Below, piece after piece: positions 36,110 through 46,461 of a DNA stretch of 64,000 nucleotides. The notes beneath the pieces were generated by a model. The model was given only the letters and a program-made list of their open reading frames with translations, was not told where the DNA came from and did not search any database. This DNA is from Yponomeuta sedellus. Lineage: Eukaryota > Arthropoda > Insecta > Lepidoptera > Yponomeutidae. The translations under genes and the position numbers were made by a program. Position 1 is the stretch's first letter. Every line of letters starts with the position of its first letter. The DNA is taken from contig OW203726.1 of NCBI GenBank assembly GCA_934045075.1, positions 6,395,535 through 6,459,534 of the forward strand. The letters are read 5' to 3'.

Positions 36110-38560
36110 TCTATTAGTTTGTCAACTCAGTTTTTCTCCTTGAATAAATAAAATCTTCTTAGCGTGCGTAAGGGACTCGGTGTTTTTGTTTGTTGCCGAG
36201 GGTGCGCCAGGCGTACTAAATAAAAAAGAATTACCTAAAATATTCAAAACAAATATAGATTTTTTATCCACTCTTAAAGAGGCAAGAGGTTTCTTCTCTT
36301 CGTTTCTAAAAGTGGTGGTTAATTTTGTAGGCAACAAAAAATAATTTACGCAAACAAATGCTCGGGCAAAAGCTATCATACATAACTCATAAGTGTACCT
36401 ATTACATACCTACCTAGTGTTGGTTTATTACTAGTATTTCTGGATATCGGCTACATGATTTTCACAGGTACCTTCTTGAAAGCTTTTGCCTTTGTTTACA
36501 CGTAAATGCATCAATTCACCTATCTCCGTAATGTAATTTTACTGTTTATACTCAATTCTGAAGTAACCGGCATAACCATTTGAGATAGTATCGAAACATG
36601 CTATACGGTGATGATAAGATAGAAAAGTGCTTGTTATTTCTACGGGTAAAACAGCGTCTCTACATTACTTGCCTGGCCATAAAAAGTAGGCAAATATGAC
36701 CTCGTAAGTATGATATGATTTCTAACAAGAATATTAAACTAAACCTGTTAACTCTCGAACTAATTCAGTGAGTGACAGGTGAGTTTTTCAAAGTAAAAAC
36801 TCGACTTTCTTAATTTGTATACGTAGGTACCTATTTTAATCCTAGGATTTAACTTCCCATTTAATTGATATGATCAATAAAATAAAGTGCAGCTCATCAT
36901 AATAACAGAAATAAACTCTGCATATCGCCGGCCATAACAGAATGCAGCCCATTACAGACTTATCTGAACGAAAGATCGTGAAATTACGCGAAGGACCAGC
37001 GCTGGCTCGGCCAGCTCCATGCAAATGTATCCACATTCCTCCGAGCAGAATTCCTTTGATTGTGGCCGGTGGCAGGTTGAATCTGGATTAGATTGCTATT
37101 CTGACTAGGAATTCGACAATCAGCGCCACGAAATGCTTCGATTAAGCTTGTCAAAACGCGGTTCAAAAAATGTGTAAAGTACACCCTGAGCTAAAAGGGC
37201 TACTATAATATAAAGGATTATTTACATGATAATGATGTCTGGAATTACAGCTTATTAAACTCTGTTAACTAAGGACTTCAAAAAGACTAAGTTTGGAGAT
37301 TTTGGTCCATTTTTTCTCCAAAGTGATCAAGATTTTGAAAAAGCTAAATGAAATAGTTAAATATAAATAAATAATAACTAGTGTGACTTGTAACGTTCAT
37401 TAAGCCGCAGTTTCTAAGCTATTTTTTTAATAAAACCTTTTTCATTCCATTTCGATTATGTCTCTTAGAACGATAGAGCCGCTACTCATGCATTCCTTGC
37501 GTGTTTTTCTGCCTTTGATGTTGCGCTTCGGCGAAAAGTTTTTGTTCCAAAAAGATACTTTAGACATCTTGCCCGTTCCTGAACTGGAAACCGGTTTTTG
37601 GAGCTATTTATGGCAACCGTGTAGGTAGGTATGTATGTATGATACCGTGCGTGGTTATTTTGGTATGTGGAGTAATGCACCAGAATATGCTTTCGCACAG
37701 GACATTCGGTTGGTAGTATAATTTAATGGACCGGTGTTTTAGAATTTTATTATAGAACCGGTATGGCAAGTTACACCTAACTTGTATCGAAGCGTGTAAT
37801 AGTGGGTTGGAAATCCTGTTTCAGAGAAGTTTACTTCCATGTCAACACGATAAGTACCTATCGGAATGAACAAGAACAAAAGATTCCGCGTTGGTGAGCA
37901 ATCAAACCAAACAAACCGATATAGGGACCGTGTCAAAATCGCGCGTTGGCGCTGTATATAATGCGGTTTATATTGTTTTAAAACCAAACCGCTGTTTATT
38001 TGTAAACACGGCTCAGAAAAGCGTCGCGACTTGAGCAATGGCGCTCGGAATGCTCGGGAAGGATCAGTCCATGTCAAGTTAGTCACAGATTTATTAACGC
38101 CAACTGCGCCGAACGGCAATCCTCTTTGTTAGTCATTTACAGCGGGCAATTTATGCGTATAGGTGCCTGTTGTTATGACTGAAACTTGAAGGATATAGTA
38201 ACCGTAAGAATAAATGATGAGGGTGGCGTACCTATATACCTTAAATCTTTATTTGCCACGGTCAGTTATTTCGAATTTAACGACTTTTGCTTTGACTTAA
38301 GCTGCACCCCGTCTATATTTATCCTATCAGGTTTTATTATGATTACATAGTTATAAGTTACATTACCTATAACGCTCCAATTTAGTCATTGCGTCATCTT
38401 TCCTTCACCGTGATTTTCTTTAGGTACTTAATTACTTTTCTTTTTTCGAAGTTTAACTTGTTGATGTCTCGATGCATTATGTCAAAGCATAACTTCAAGC
38501 CATTTATATAGGTGCCTGAGTCCCAGAGAGGTCCCATTTCTAACAGTTTGTATTTTTCTG
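36110..38560. other. Storkhead intron sequence, no gene seen
   Basis: 2.4 kb before the third visible exon, low in recognisable repeats. The 126-residue frame at 37739-38119 (minus) has no motif. Confidence 0.5.
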
Positions 38561-38568
38561 ACTTTCAG

Positions 38569-38796
38569 GCAACCCCAATGACAAGATCCTCTACGGCAGA
38601 CCGAACAAGCGACGCAGCGCTTCATTTCCGGCACCACGTTCGCTAGACCGTCGCCACTCGCTGCGGCTCTTCGGCTCCTCCAGCAAATACTTGCAGCGCT
38701 GCGCGTCTACACGAAGCCTGCACCACAAGCACGCCAATACTACGGACAGCTCGTCCTCAACCGATTACCCACCGAGCGTTGAATCCGCGTCGCCTA
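38569..38796 (+). CDS. STOX1: Storkhead-box protein, RSASFPAPRSLDRRHS exon
   Basis: The exon follows CTTTCAG and ends before GTAAGT. Phase 1 in and phase 1 out match the neighbouring exons. It encodes NPNDKILYGRPNKRRSAS, then FPAPRSLDRRHSLRLFGSS, then a Cys/His-containing and Ser/Thr-rich tail ending in PPSVESASP. Together with the CQTNLADVICGG end of the previous exon this forms a Cys-containing module that looks strongly constrained. Two basic-directed serine sites (RRSAS and RRHSL) fit kinase or 14-3-3 docking sites, but this is only a motif match. The exon is 28 kb downstream of its predecessor, so its membership rests on phase, splice sites and compositional and motif continuity. Confidence 0.82.
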
Positions 38797-38842
38797 GTAA
38801 GTCATTAACGTCATTAAGTCACAGAGTTTGAAGTCCATGAGA

Positions 38843-38882
38843 CTTTAAAAACCTATTTAAAAACCTATTTAGAGGCTAAAAA
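38843..38882 (-). repeat. SINE-A body fragment
   Basis: A partial duplication reading AAAAACCTATTTAAAAACC then TATTTAGAGGCTAAAAAT, without head or tail. Similar orphan pieces lie at 15898-15930, 19467-19500 and 63375-63402. Confidence 0.7.
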
Positions 38883-38952
38883 TCCATGAGACTCCTCATA
38901 AGCGGCAAACAAGGATACATAAGCAGTCTAATTCCACATTGCAAAGTCGGTT

Positions 38953-39520
38953 CGTTATCAACCCTTGTAGGTATGTCCCCACTGCTGGAGCACAGGTCTC
39001 TTCCTGCATCGCAGGAAGATTAGGCCATACTCCACCACGAAGGCCAAGTCCGGGTTGGTGGAGGATTGTAAGACAGTGGGAGGCCGTACTGTCAGAAGTT
39101 ATCAAGCCGCCCATAAGGCCTCTGACATGGCTTAACGACTGCCATTATATTACAGCCGGCACCAACGGCTTAACGTGCCTTGCGAAGCACGGAAGCGGTC
39201 GGAAAAATGCCACTAGCGGTAGTCACGGGACGCTTACCTATCCCATACCTGACCGCGCCTGTTGTTGCTTAACTGATTGATTTTAAAAACCTATTTAGAG
39301 GCTAAAAATTCCACCCATGGGTGAGTCGCCCATTAGCTCAGTTGGATAGAGCGCTGGCACGGATAGCCAGAGGTCGCGGGTTCGAATCCCGGCATGGGTG
39401 GAATTTTTAGCCTCTAAATAGGTTTTTAAAATTGTCCTTAGCACGGGTTAGTGCATTAAAAATAAAAATAGTATAATCAAGTGATTGATTCCAATCACTC
39501 GGTTCGCCTAGGCCACGAGC
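38953..39520 (+). repeat. R5 dispersed repeat copy with target duplication, SINE-interrupted
   Basis: Flanked by GCAAAGTCGGTT at 38941-38952 and 39521-39532. SINE-A at 39283-39481 splits it next to the palindrome. It lies in the storkhead intron between 38796 and 40072. Confidence 0.88.
39283..39481 (+). mobile_element. SINE-A copy with inverted 5' flap, inserted in an R5 repeat
   Basis: A minus-orientation piece (TTTAAAAACCTATTTAGAGG to CCACCCATG) is joined to a complete plus copy from GGTGAGTCGCCCATTAGC through the tail AAAAATAAAAATAGT. The 9-bp direct repeat TGATTGATT flanks it (39274-39282, 39482-39490). The tRNA-like head folds: a 7-bp acceptor stem (CGCCCAT with ATGGGTG), GCTCAG D arm, CTGGC/GCCAG anticodon stem and TTCGAAT T loop. 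Confidence 0.8.
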
Positions 39521-39574
39521 GCAAAGTCGGTTACCCACTGATTATCAAGCAGATTCTACTACGCCTCTGCATCT

Positions 39575-39875
39575 ACGTGAGGAGATGATTTATACAGCGT
39601 CCAGTGGCCATCTTCACTCACCCAAGATGGATGAAGGACATAGTGTTAGATGGTATACCTAGGCTTGCTCAGCACATATACCATCCTCACAGCTTAGTGG
39701 CCTAGCCCACAGGCAAGATTTGTCAATACGTGCAGAGCCAACTAAGCCGCGGGTTTCCTTACGATATTTTCCTTCACAGTTAGCGTGTGTTATGGCGATT
39801 GCAAATTCGCAAATATTTGTAACTTTGAAATTAAATTTAATTCCATGTTCCACCCACTGGGCTACCACCGCTTAC
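39575..39875 (-). mobile_element. tRNA-derived SINE (SINE-R4), partial
   Basis: TATACAGCGTCCAGTGGCCA to GGGCTACCACCGCTT. The middle of the head is deleted. It lies just before the storkhead penultimate exon (40072). Confidence 0.72.
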
Positions 39876-40071
39876 TTACACTACGCAATGTACCTCGAAA
39901 TTGTAGTTTTATGAAACTCTGCCCCGGGAGATTACTTCCTAACGATAAATTCACTTTTTTCGAACATTGACGCGTTAATTACCAAAACTTTCAAGTACTT
40001 AAGTATGTCACTTGTAGTCCGCTAACTCCAAGCAGTAATTTTCCCTAATGCAATTTTTTCTCGTGTTTCAG

Positions 40072-40226
40072 AGAAAGTTTCCCTGCTCTCCCGCTTATTC
40101 AGACGAAGCGGCCGCAGCAAGCAAGCGCGCACTATGAGCACGTTTTCTGCACAGTTCCCGCCGACTGAGTGGTTCAACTCGAAGGCGGTGCACCTGCACT
40201 GTGTGGCCACGCAGACCAACTCCAAG
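40072..40226 (+). CDS. STOX1: Storkhead-box protein, penultimate exon
   Basis: The exon lies between GTGTTTCAG and a GTACCT donor. It enters in phase 1 (the A at 38796 plus AG gives Lys) and leaves in phase 0. It encodes KKVSLLSRLFRRSGRSKQ, then MSTFSAQFPPTEWFNSKA, then VHLHCVATQTNSK. The last piece echoes the HQCVQTN motif of the second exon, so the protein has two similar Cys-containing HxC...TN stretches. The 570-bp intron that follows contains a short RTE-like fragment at 40378-40532. Confidence 0.82.
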
Positions 40227-40377
40227 GTACCTTGAAAAACTATTTGTCAACAGATGTGGGTTTACTTACATGAGCTAAAATGCAAAACGTGCTAAATTCG
40301 TTTCTGTAACGAGGATATCTAACAATATACAGTACGAAAACTAAACTAAACTCGAAAGATACTTCGAAAGGAAACAT

Positions 40378-40532
40378 CGAATGCAAAGGCGCCCCGGAAG
40401 CCTAGCAGTTCTGGACCAACGATCTAAGACAGGTTGCTTGCAGCCGCCGAATGGAGAAATGGCTTGCTCGTTGGAAAATCCACTTCAGATATTTCAAGGA
40501 TGATTGTCCAGCAGTGGATGATGGGTTTATTT
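40378..40532 (+). repeat. RTE-like fragment in the last storkhead intron
   Basis: GCCCCGGAAGCCTAGCAGTT, GGAGAAATGGCTTGC and GATGATTGTCCAGCAGTGGA recall a diverged RTE C-terminal region and tail. Frames are broken. Confidence 0.45.
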
Positions 40533-40796
40533 ATTTATCATTGTACACTAATCTCCCTAAACCAACCGATCTCGATCTCTTAAAAGCGTCACGCACGGCG
40601 AAGATATTATCTTGAGATACTATATCGCTCGTCATACAATTCAATAGACCATCATACGACGAAGATAATATACATTTTCATATTTATACGTAAATTGTAA
40701 AAATTGATAAAAATATTATCGTATCTTTGCCATTTGTGACGCCCTTTATTGACAAAACTGTTTATTATAGTTAACGACATTATGTTTTGCCCGCAG

Positions 40797-42677
40797 GAGT
40801 CATTGCAGAGTCAAACATCATACGTGTCTTCTTACTACGACGGTTCAGAGATCAGTAATCGGTCGTCGACGCTCCCGCGCAGGCACAAACGCCACCTCTC
40901 GACGGAGTCGGGGTTGGCCAGCTCCATGCACTACGATCACTCACCAGTGCGCCACTCCAGCCCTAGCTCTGGAAGCTTACCGAGATCCACCCTCAGCCGG
41001 AGCTCGACACACAAAACAATATTGGATCACTTCGGATCGCAAAGAAACAGCGATCCCAAACTCAGAGACAGCCCCAGCGGCAGTCTTAGGAGAGTGGACT
41101 ACTCTCACTCAGACCATATCATGTCTACAAGCGGCCCTTCCAGCTTGGAGAGCTCAAGCACACATCGCACGCCAAGAAAAGACTGCAAAAGCGGTCCCTC
41201 TTCCCTGGAGAACCCAAACTCCCCTTTAAAAAGAAACTATCACGCCAGCGGAAGCAGTGGCCACTCTAGCCTTGAATCCCACATATCAGACCGTACTTTG
41301 AAGCCCTCACCTAGTCATAGCAACGGAGCCCCAGGAATGAGCAGAGCTCAATCACTCGTCAAAGTTCAGAGTCTGCAGAGCTCACCTAAAAGCCTCCACA
41401 AACACCGAAGTAAGCCACCGATAGTGGGAGGAGAAACAGTGAAAAATATAAAAAATAACTCTCCACCGAAAATCTCGCCAAAAAACTGCCCAAGTACACC
41501 CAAGAAAACAGCTACGCCCTTGCATAGCAGAACGTTGGGACCGAAGGCAGAAAACCCTTCGACTACCATGATGCAAAGTTCCAATTCCAACAATTCCATA
41601 ACTCTTAAAGTTACCACAAATACTATATCCCAGAACGGCGGTGGCACAAACACTAAGGTCTATGTACAGAATTCGCCTGTAAGATCTGTCATTACTTTTG
41701 AAAATGGCAAAGTCACCGAAACTAACAACGGCAGCAACATTTATATTATCAATGACGACAGACAAGTAGTGTCTGTGTCTCAAAACGGAGTGACGAGCCA
41801 AGCAACGAAAAATCCAACGGAAACTTCCTTTGATACATGCGTTGAGAAGAACAAACAACACGCCTACCAAGAAACAGAATCCATTAGGGAACAAGAAAAC
41901 AAATTCAACAAGAATTCCATGAATGATACAAACATGAACAACAACCGCAAACTTTCTTTACAAATTGGTGCGACGAACAACAAGAATTTTTACAAAAATC
42001 ATTTGAACAATACCAATGAGGTAGCTTCTAATCCCAGCTCTCCTGCCATACACAATAACATCCATAGCTTAGACACTACCACGAATAGCAATCCGTCCAC
42101 ACCAACTAAAAGTTACGATATCATCGGATCTTTAGGTAGCTTGAAATACCAGAAGAATTCGCTTTCATCTGCCAACAGCGGCCTTCAGAGCAACTTAAAC
42201 TCGAATAGCGAGTTAAAAAGTGTCGATTTGTTGAAGAAAGCAGCCGCCTTACAAATGCTCAACGGCATACCTATGGTCAACAACAGAATGAGCTCAGACT
42301 CAATAGCAAACCTGCTGACAAAAGGCATTGAACAAAAACCCATAGTTTTGGGGTCAGAGCCAAACTTGGCTCTGAAAAATCAAGACCAGTACAAAGACAT
42401 AAATACATCGACGGAGAAAATTAACTGCATCGAAAATAAACAGAAAAGGTACAGCCTAAGCCAAGAAAGCAAGAAGGAGAACCAGGATTTTTACAATTTT
42501 CCGAGCTTAAGTGATTTGAGCTTTAATTTTACTAGTTTAGCTGCACAGAAGATATTGAAAGGTGTCAGTATCAACAGCGTGGATACATTAGTTGAGCTGA
42601 ACATGGCAGCCAACAACACTGAGAAGCAAAACAACAGAGATGTGGCAGCCGTTTGCACCGATTTCGGCCTTGTATAA
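40797..42677 (+). CDS. STOX1: Storkhead-box protein, long last exon (disordered C-terminal region)
   Basis: A single exon of 626 codons plus stop follows the acceptor GCCCGCAG. The in-frame ATG at 40749 is intronic. Summed with the four earlier exons the visible protein is 873 residues. The N-terminal part is rich in Ser, His and Arg with repeated SGPSSLE-type phrases. The middle is Asn/Ser/Thr-rich (runs such as NSNNSIT and MNNNRK). The end is more ordered, with leucine-rich segments around SVDLLKKAAALQMLNG, LSDLSFNFTSLAAQKIL and SVDTLVELNMAANN, finishing in VCTDFGLV. No catalytic or membrane segment is visible. Long low-complexity C-terminal regions are usual in storkhead proteins. The antisense open frames at 41366-41894 are shadows caused by the composition. 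Confidence 0.88.
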   Translation, partial: ESLQSQTSYVSSYYDGSEISNRSSTLPRRHKRHLSTESGLASSMHYDHSPVRHSSPSSGSLPRSTLSRSSTHKTILDHFGSQRNSDPKLRDSPSGSLRRVDYSHSDHIMSTSGPSSLESSSTHRTPRKDCKSGPSSLENPNSPLKRNYHASGSSGHSSLESHISDRTLKPSPSHSNGAPGMSRAQSLVKVQSLQSSPKSLHKHRSKPPIVGGETVKNIKNNSPPKISPKNCPSTPKKTATPLHSRTLGPKAENPSTTMMQSSNSNNSITLKVTTNTISQNGGGTNTKVYVQNSPVRSVITFENGKVTETNNGSNIYIINDDRQVVSVSQNGVTSQATKNPTETSFDTCVEKNKQHAYQETESIREQENKFNKNSMNDTNMNNNRKLSLQIGATNNKNFYKNHLNNTNEVASNPSSPAIHNNIHSLDTTTNSNPSTPTKSYDIIGSLGSLKYQKNSLSSANSGLQSNLNSNSELKSVDLLKKAAALQMLNGIPMVNNRMSSDSIANLLTKGIEQKPIVLGSEPNLALKNQDQYKDINTSTEKINCIENKQKRYSLSQESKKENQDFYNFPSLSDLSFNFTSLAAQKILKGVSINSVDTLVELNMAANNTEKQNNRDVAAVCTDFGLV

Positions 42678-43530
42678 TAAGGACTTGTTAATTTTGTTAA
42701 AATGTACAATATTAGAGTAGCTATTAACATATTTTATAAGGTAGTTTAAAACCTGTCTTCGGTAAGCGTAACATTAGTTTGAAACTTTGTACTCATTCAA
42801 TAATTTGTACTTCAACTTTTCGAGTATTTTAGCAATAGTACTTTGCGTTCAATTTGTCATTATTACCATTACTAACTTATTATCATCAAATATTATTAGA
42901 CGAGTATTATCCAAAACGTATGTATCGCATAAAGACGCACATAATCACTTTTCTAAGTTTGTAGCTCAACTTATTTGACTTTGTATTGACAATAAAAAAA
43001 CATGCTATTAGCAATGTGGCCTAAAATTTATTCCTTAGAAGTTGTCAATTAATTGTTAACTTGTCACAACTACAGTAGCTTACCTACACAGCACTAGTAA
43101 TGTAATAACAGTTCTCATGTCTCGTATACGAAAACAAACAGCACATTGTGCCATCCCTTCCTCCTGTAACATGTAAGAAGAGTACAAACTAGAATACCTA
43201 ACAAATTGTAAAATCAGAGTCCATCCAGTTTTGAAACATTCTCAGGGAATGTATTTGTACAACATAATGTATGTCATTTCCAAGTGCCATAAAACAGAAT
43301 AATAGTAAGAAACATTGTGTATGCAACGTAGTAAAAGTGAATTGGTAATGGGATCGGTTTCAGTAATCATTTAAGAAATTTGTATGACTGTACATGTGTG
43401 CCGGTGCAACAATAAAGGGTAATATTTATTTGTTTAGGGATTGTAATCGGAAGTCAATGCATATTAGTAGTTAAATGTTCAGTAACGCCATTTGTAAAAA
43501 TGTATTAACAATTAAAGTTGATGCTTTAAG
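42678..43530 (+). other. Storkhead 3' UTR with several candidate polyadenylation signals
   Basis: The AT-rich sequence after the stop has no coding signal. AATAAA occurs at 42991 and 43411 and ATTAAA at 43511, so short and long 3' ends are possible. The region looks free of the dispersed repeats that fill the introns, which fits transcribed UTR. The true cleavage site cannot be read from sequence. Confidence 0.5.
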
Positions 43531-43658
43531 ATCTGTCTTTTATTGCCATGGAAAGCCTGTATTTTATTTATTTTATAAGTAAACTTCACATCATAGTATA
43601 AAATTTTATAATATCTGAATAAATACAAAACAAGTGATCAATACTAACTTAGTCGCAG

Positions 43659-44442
43659 CTACGATCCTGATATGTTGATATGTTCCATCATGTCTTTTGC
43701 CACAGGCTCAGCATCTGTTTCTGTTTTAATACTTTCTAACCAATCATCCGTTGGTTCCTTCTTCATAACTAAATCCGTTGTTAGCTTATTAAAATTATGT
43801 TCATCTCTAATATTTTCTCCTTTTGAGTTTCTTCTAAGAGTATTTGCATAATTTGTAACATTATCTGGGCTGGGTCCATCTGTATATGTTGCGTCTGAAC
43901 ATGTTCTTGTGTTATTTGACGAAGGTTCACTATTAGGATTCACATTGAAAGGACTCCTACTTATTCTAGTTTTTACAATCTCTTCTATGGACTTCAAATT
44001 AACAGCTGGGTTTCTAATAGAGTTGAATAAGAATACATGTTCCCCGCTAATATTGCTCGAGCTATTCCTGTCTTCAGTCAACAAACCGACATCGAAGTTA
44101 AGTCTCTCCAAATTAATAATTCCATAACTGTTAATGCTATCTAACAACTTGGACTCGTTTTCATAAGAAATGTTGAGATTAAGAATACAGTTCCGTTTCA
44201 GTTCTTCATTCACGTGGCATTGTTTTCGAATAGCATTGAGTTGTCGTAAAGTTTCCAACTCTCTCGCTTCAAGGTTTGCAGAAATTCGGGCGAAAGATTT
44301 TCGCACAGTGTTTTTCACCTGTGAAATAAAATATTCCAAACTGTTAACTATTACTTACCTTGTTAGAAAAATAACACTTTACCTCAATGAATTTACTTAC
44401 ATTTTCAATAAACTCATCGAAATCACTTTCTTCGCTCGACAT
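43659..44442 (-). CDS. Two-exon gene, hypothetical 233-residue protein with helical N-terminus and SUMO-type motifs
   Basis: Exon 1 is 44442-44401 (14 codons, start MSSEESDFDEFIEN). A GTAAGT donor, an 82-bp intron and a TTATTTCACAG acceptor lead to exon 2, 44318-43659 (219 codons plus stop). Both sides are phase 0. The longer reading that starts inside the intron (MEYFISQ) is an artefact; a second GTAAGT would leave a 40-bp intron, too short. The protein opens acidic, then has a likely long helix or coiled coil (VKNTVRKSFARISANLEA through about residue 55, rich in Glu/Arg/Leu heptads), a middle with SYGIINLERLNFDVGLL, and a polar Asn/Ser-rich tail. Two psi-K-x-E motifs (MKKE at Lys200, IKTE at Lys212) lie near the C-terminus. 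No zinc finger or enzyme motif is seen. It converges on the storkhead gene; signals reading AATAAA on this strand occur at 43563-43572. Family not recognised; a chromatin or TRIM-like coiled-coil partner is only a guess. Confidence 0.7.
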
Positions 44443-44602
44443 TGTTTTCTTATCTCATTGTTTGTTATTTTTTTTATTTATATTATATATTTGACAGTCT
44501 TGACACTGACATTTATTGTTAGTTTTTTTTTTTTGCCAGCTGGGTTGCCAGCACTAATTAAATTCGCAGTGTAATCTGAGATAGGGATGGGCATATAAAC
44601 CA

Positions 44603-45131
44603 CTAGCGGCCGCCCGCGACTTCGTCCGCGTGGATTTCGGTTTCCGCGGTAAGAATTTGGACAATTCACGCTATATCTTTATAAATTGTAGGGGATGTGT
44701 TATTCGGATATATCAGCTACATTATTGTACTATTTTTATTTTTAATGCACTAACCCGTGCTAAGGACAAATTTAAAAACCTATTTAGAGGCTAAAAATCT
44801 AACTGCAAAGTAGGTGGTCGGGGCTGTAAGTGATGCAATTTGCTTAAGCCAGATGTCGCTGCCTGTACGTAATACAGAGAATAGTGTAAAGAGGTTCGAA
44901 ATTTCACTGATGCCGGTGAGTCGCCCATTGGCTCAATTGGTAGAGCGCTGGCACGGATAGCCAGAGGTTGCGGGTTCGAATCCCGGCATGGGTGAAATTT
45001 TTAGCCTCTAAATAGGTTTTTAAGCTACATTATTGTAAAGGTTCATTAAAAATATTAAAATCCATGCAGAAGTATTTGCGTGAAAGAGTAACAAACATCC
45101 ATAAAAACTTTCACATTTATAATATTAGTAG
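44603..45131 (-). mobile_element. Lep1-type Helitron-like element, interrupted by SINE-A
   Basis: It starts CTAGCGGCCGCCCGCGACTT and ends TTTATAATATTAGTAGG on the plus strand, the same two ends as at 31723-32147. SINE-A at 44730-45022 sits inside, flanked by a 15-bp duplication. Its near end lies about 160 bp upstream of the start codon of the minus-strand gene at 44442. Confidence 0.65.
44730..45022. mobile_element. SINE-A copy, inverted form, inserted in a Helitron-like element
   Basis: Flanked by the 15-bp duplication AGCTACATTATTGTA (44715-44729, 45023-45037). The left part is tail and body in minus orientation, up to GGCTAAAAAT. The right part is plus, from CTAACTGCAAAGTAGG through the tRNA-like head to TAGGTTTTTA. 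Confidence 0.85.
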
Positions 45132-45455
45132 GATAAAATATAAAATAATAGCTGGTACCCGCGACGTCGTCTGCGTACTTTTAATTTGAATATTAAGGAT
45201 TATATTAAAGGAACGGTATAGATTTGGGTAAAGCATTTGGTTAAAAGACAGTAGGTATATTTAAAAAAAAAAAACTGTTTACAGTAGGTATAAGTTACCT
45301 ATGTATTCCATTGAGTGGCAGAAAGTACCTAGGAAAATTTATTGGTCCCTTATATCCAAGAGACACTTACAGGGGCCAGCGTCACGTTGTGTACAAAAAT
45401 ATTTCAAAATGACCTAATTTAAAACATGTTTGTACACAAAGTTGCTGTTTTGTTA

Positions 45456-45737
45456 TTATTTGTTAAAATGTGGAGATTGTTTGGACTCGACACTCCCACG
45501 GCCAAGTACAGACAGTTGGCCATGCGAAAAACTGTTTTTATCTAAATGGACACCTCCTACTTTAAGTGTTTGCCCTCGCGCTTTGTTAATGGTCATTGCG
45601 AAGGCTGGTTTGAGGGGAAACTGGATTCTTTTTAACTGAAAAGGTAAATTGGTAGGGACCATGTGTATGCGGGGAATTAATTTACAGGACCTAACTAATA
45701 AAAAATACTTACTTAAAAAGTTATACGAAACAATCAA
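45456..45737 (-). pseudogene. PIF1-type helicase C-terminal remnant of a Helitron
   Basis: The frame reads LIPRIHMVPTNLPFQLKR, then IQFPLKPAFAMTINKARGQT, then LKVGGVHLDKNSFSHGQL. The QFPLKxAFAMTINKAxGQT phrase and the following HGQL are the last conserved motifs of PIF1/Helitron helicases. After HGQL the expected VALSR sequence is distorted and the frame stops shortly after, suggesting decay or a frameshift. Nothing upstream of about 45700 continues the helicase, and no Rep (HUH) motif is seen, so this is a 3' fragment. Its place just before a Lep1-type 3' end ties the helicase to that terminus. Confidence 0.75.
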
Positions 45738-46461
45738 ATAATTTTACTGGATCGAATAATCTCTGTAGCGCAAATTTCTCTAATCGCATGCGTCCGACAA
45801 AAACGTAGTCAAAGTTAAATTTGTGCGCTGCCCCACCACACGACAGCGCCGTTGCCCGCCGCCACACTTCCGCGAATGTGCGCGACGACGACCGACGGCA
45901 GCGGCGGCGGTACAGAGTATTCGTTAAAAGGAACTTTAACTTCAAAGCCATTTTTTTTAACTTGATCCATTTTATCTTCAAAAATGACGAACTTCATACA
46001 AACTTTCAAACAAACTTTCAACCCCTATTTCATCCCCTCACAGGTCAAAATTTAAAAAACGCTAGAAAAAATTGTTATTTTATTTCTTATCATGTTCCTA
46101 TAAAGTTTGTTCATATAAAGTTTCATGATTTTATCCCCAAAAATGACGAATTGCCATACAAACTTTCAACCCTTATTTCACCCCCTCGCTGGTTGAAATT
46201 TCAAAAACGCTAGAACAAATGTTTAATTATTTCTTATCAAGTGCTTAAATATAAAGTTTCATGGTTTTATCTTTTTAATTTAATAAATCCCATACAAACT
46301 TTCAACCTCTATTTCAAACTCTTCATCCCTATTTTTCGCAATAAAAGGTAGCCTTTGTCCTTTCTCAGGGTCCAAAGATTGTCTGTGCCAAATTTCATCA
46401 AAATCGGTTGAGAGGTTTATGCGGGAAAGCGTAACAGACAGACAGAGTTACTTTCGCATTA

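Noticed and set aside
37739..38119. 126-residue minus-strand frame
   Set aside because: No recognisable domain and no sign of codon bias; inside the storkhead intron.
39330..39405. tRNA gene
   Set aside because: The sequence folds as a tRNA but the base before the anticodon is C, not T, the T stem has a G-G mismatch, and the same unit recurs as a SINE head in at least seven copies.
41366..41894. Antisense open frames of 95 and 170 residues
   Set aside because: They lie opposite the storkhead last exon, whose Ser/Asn-rich codons lack stops on the other strand.
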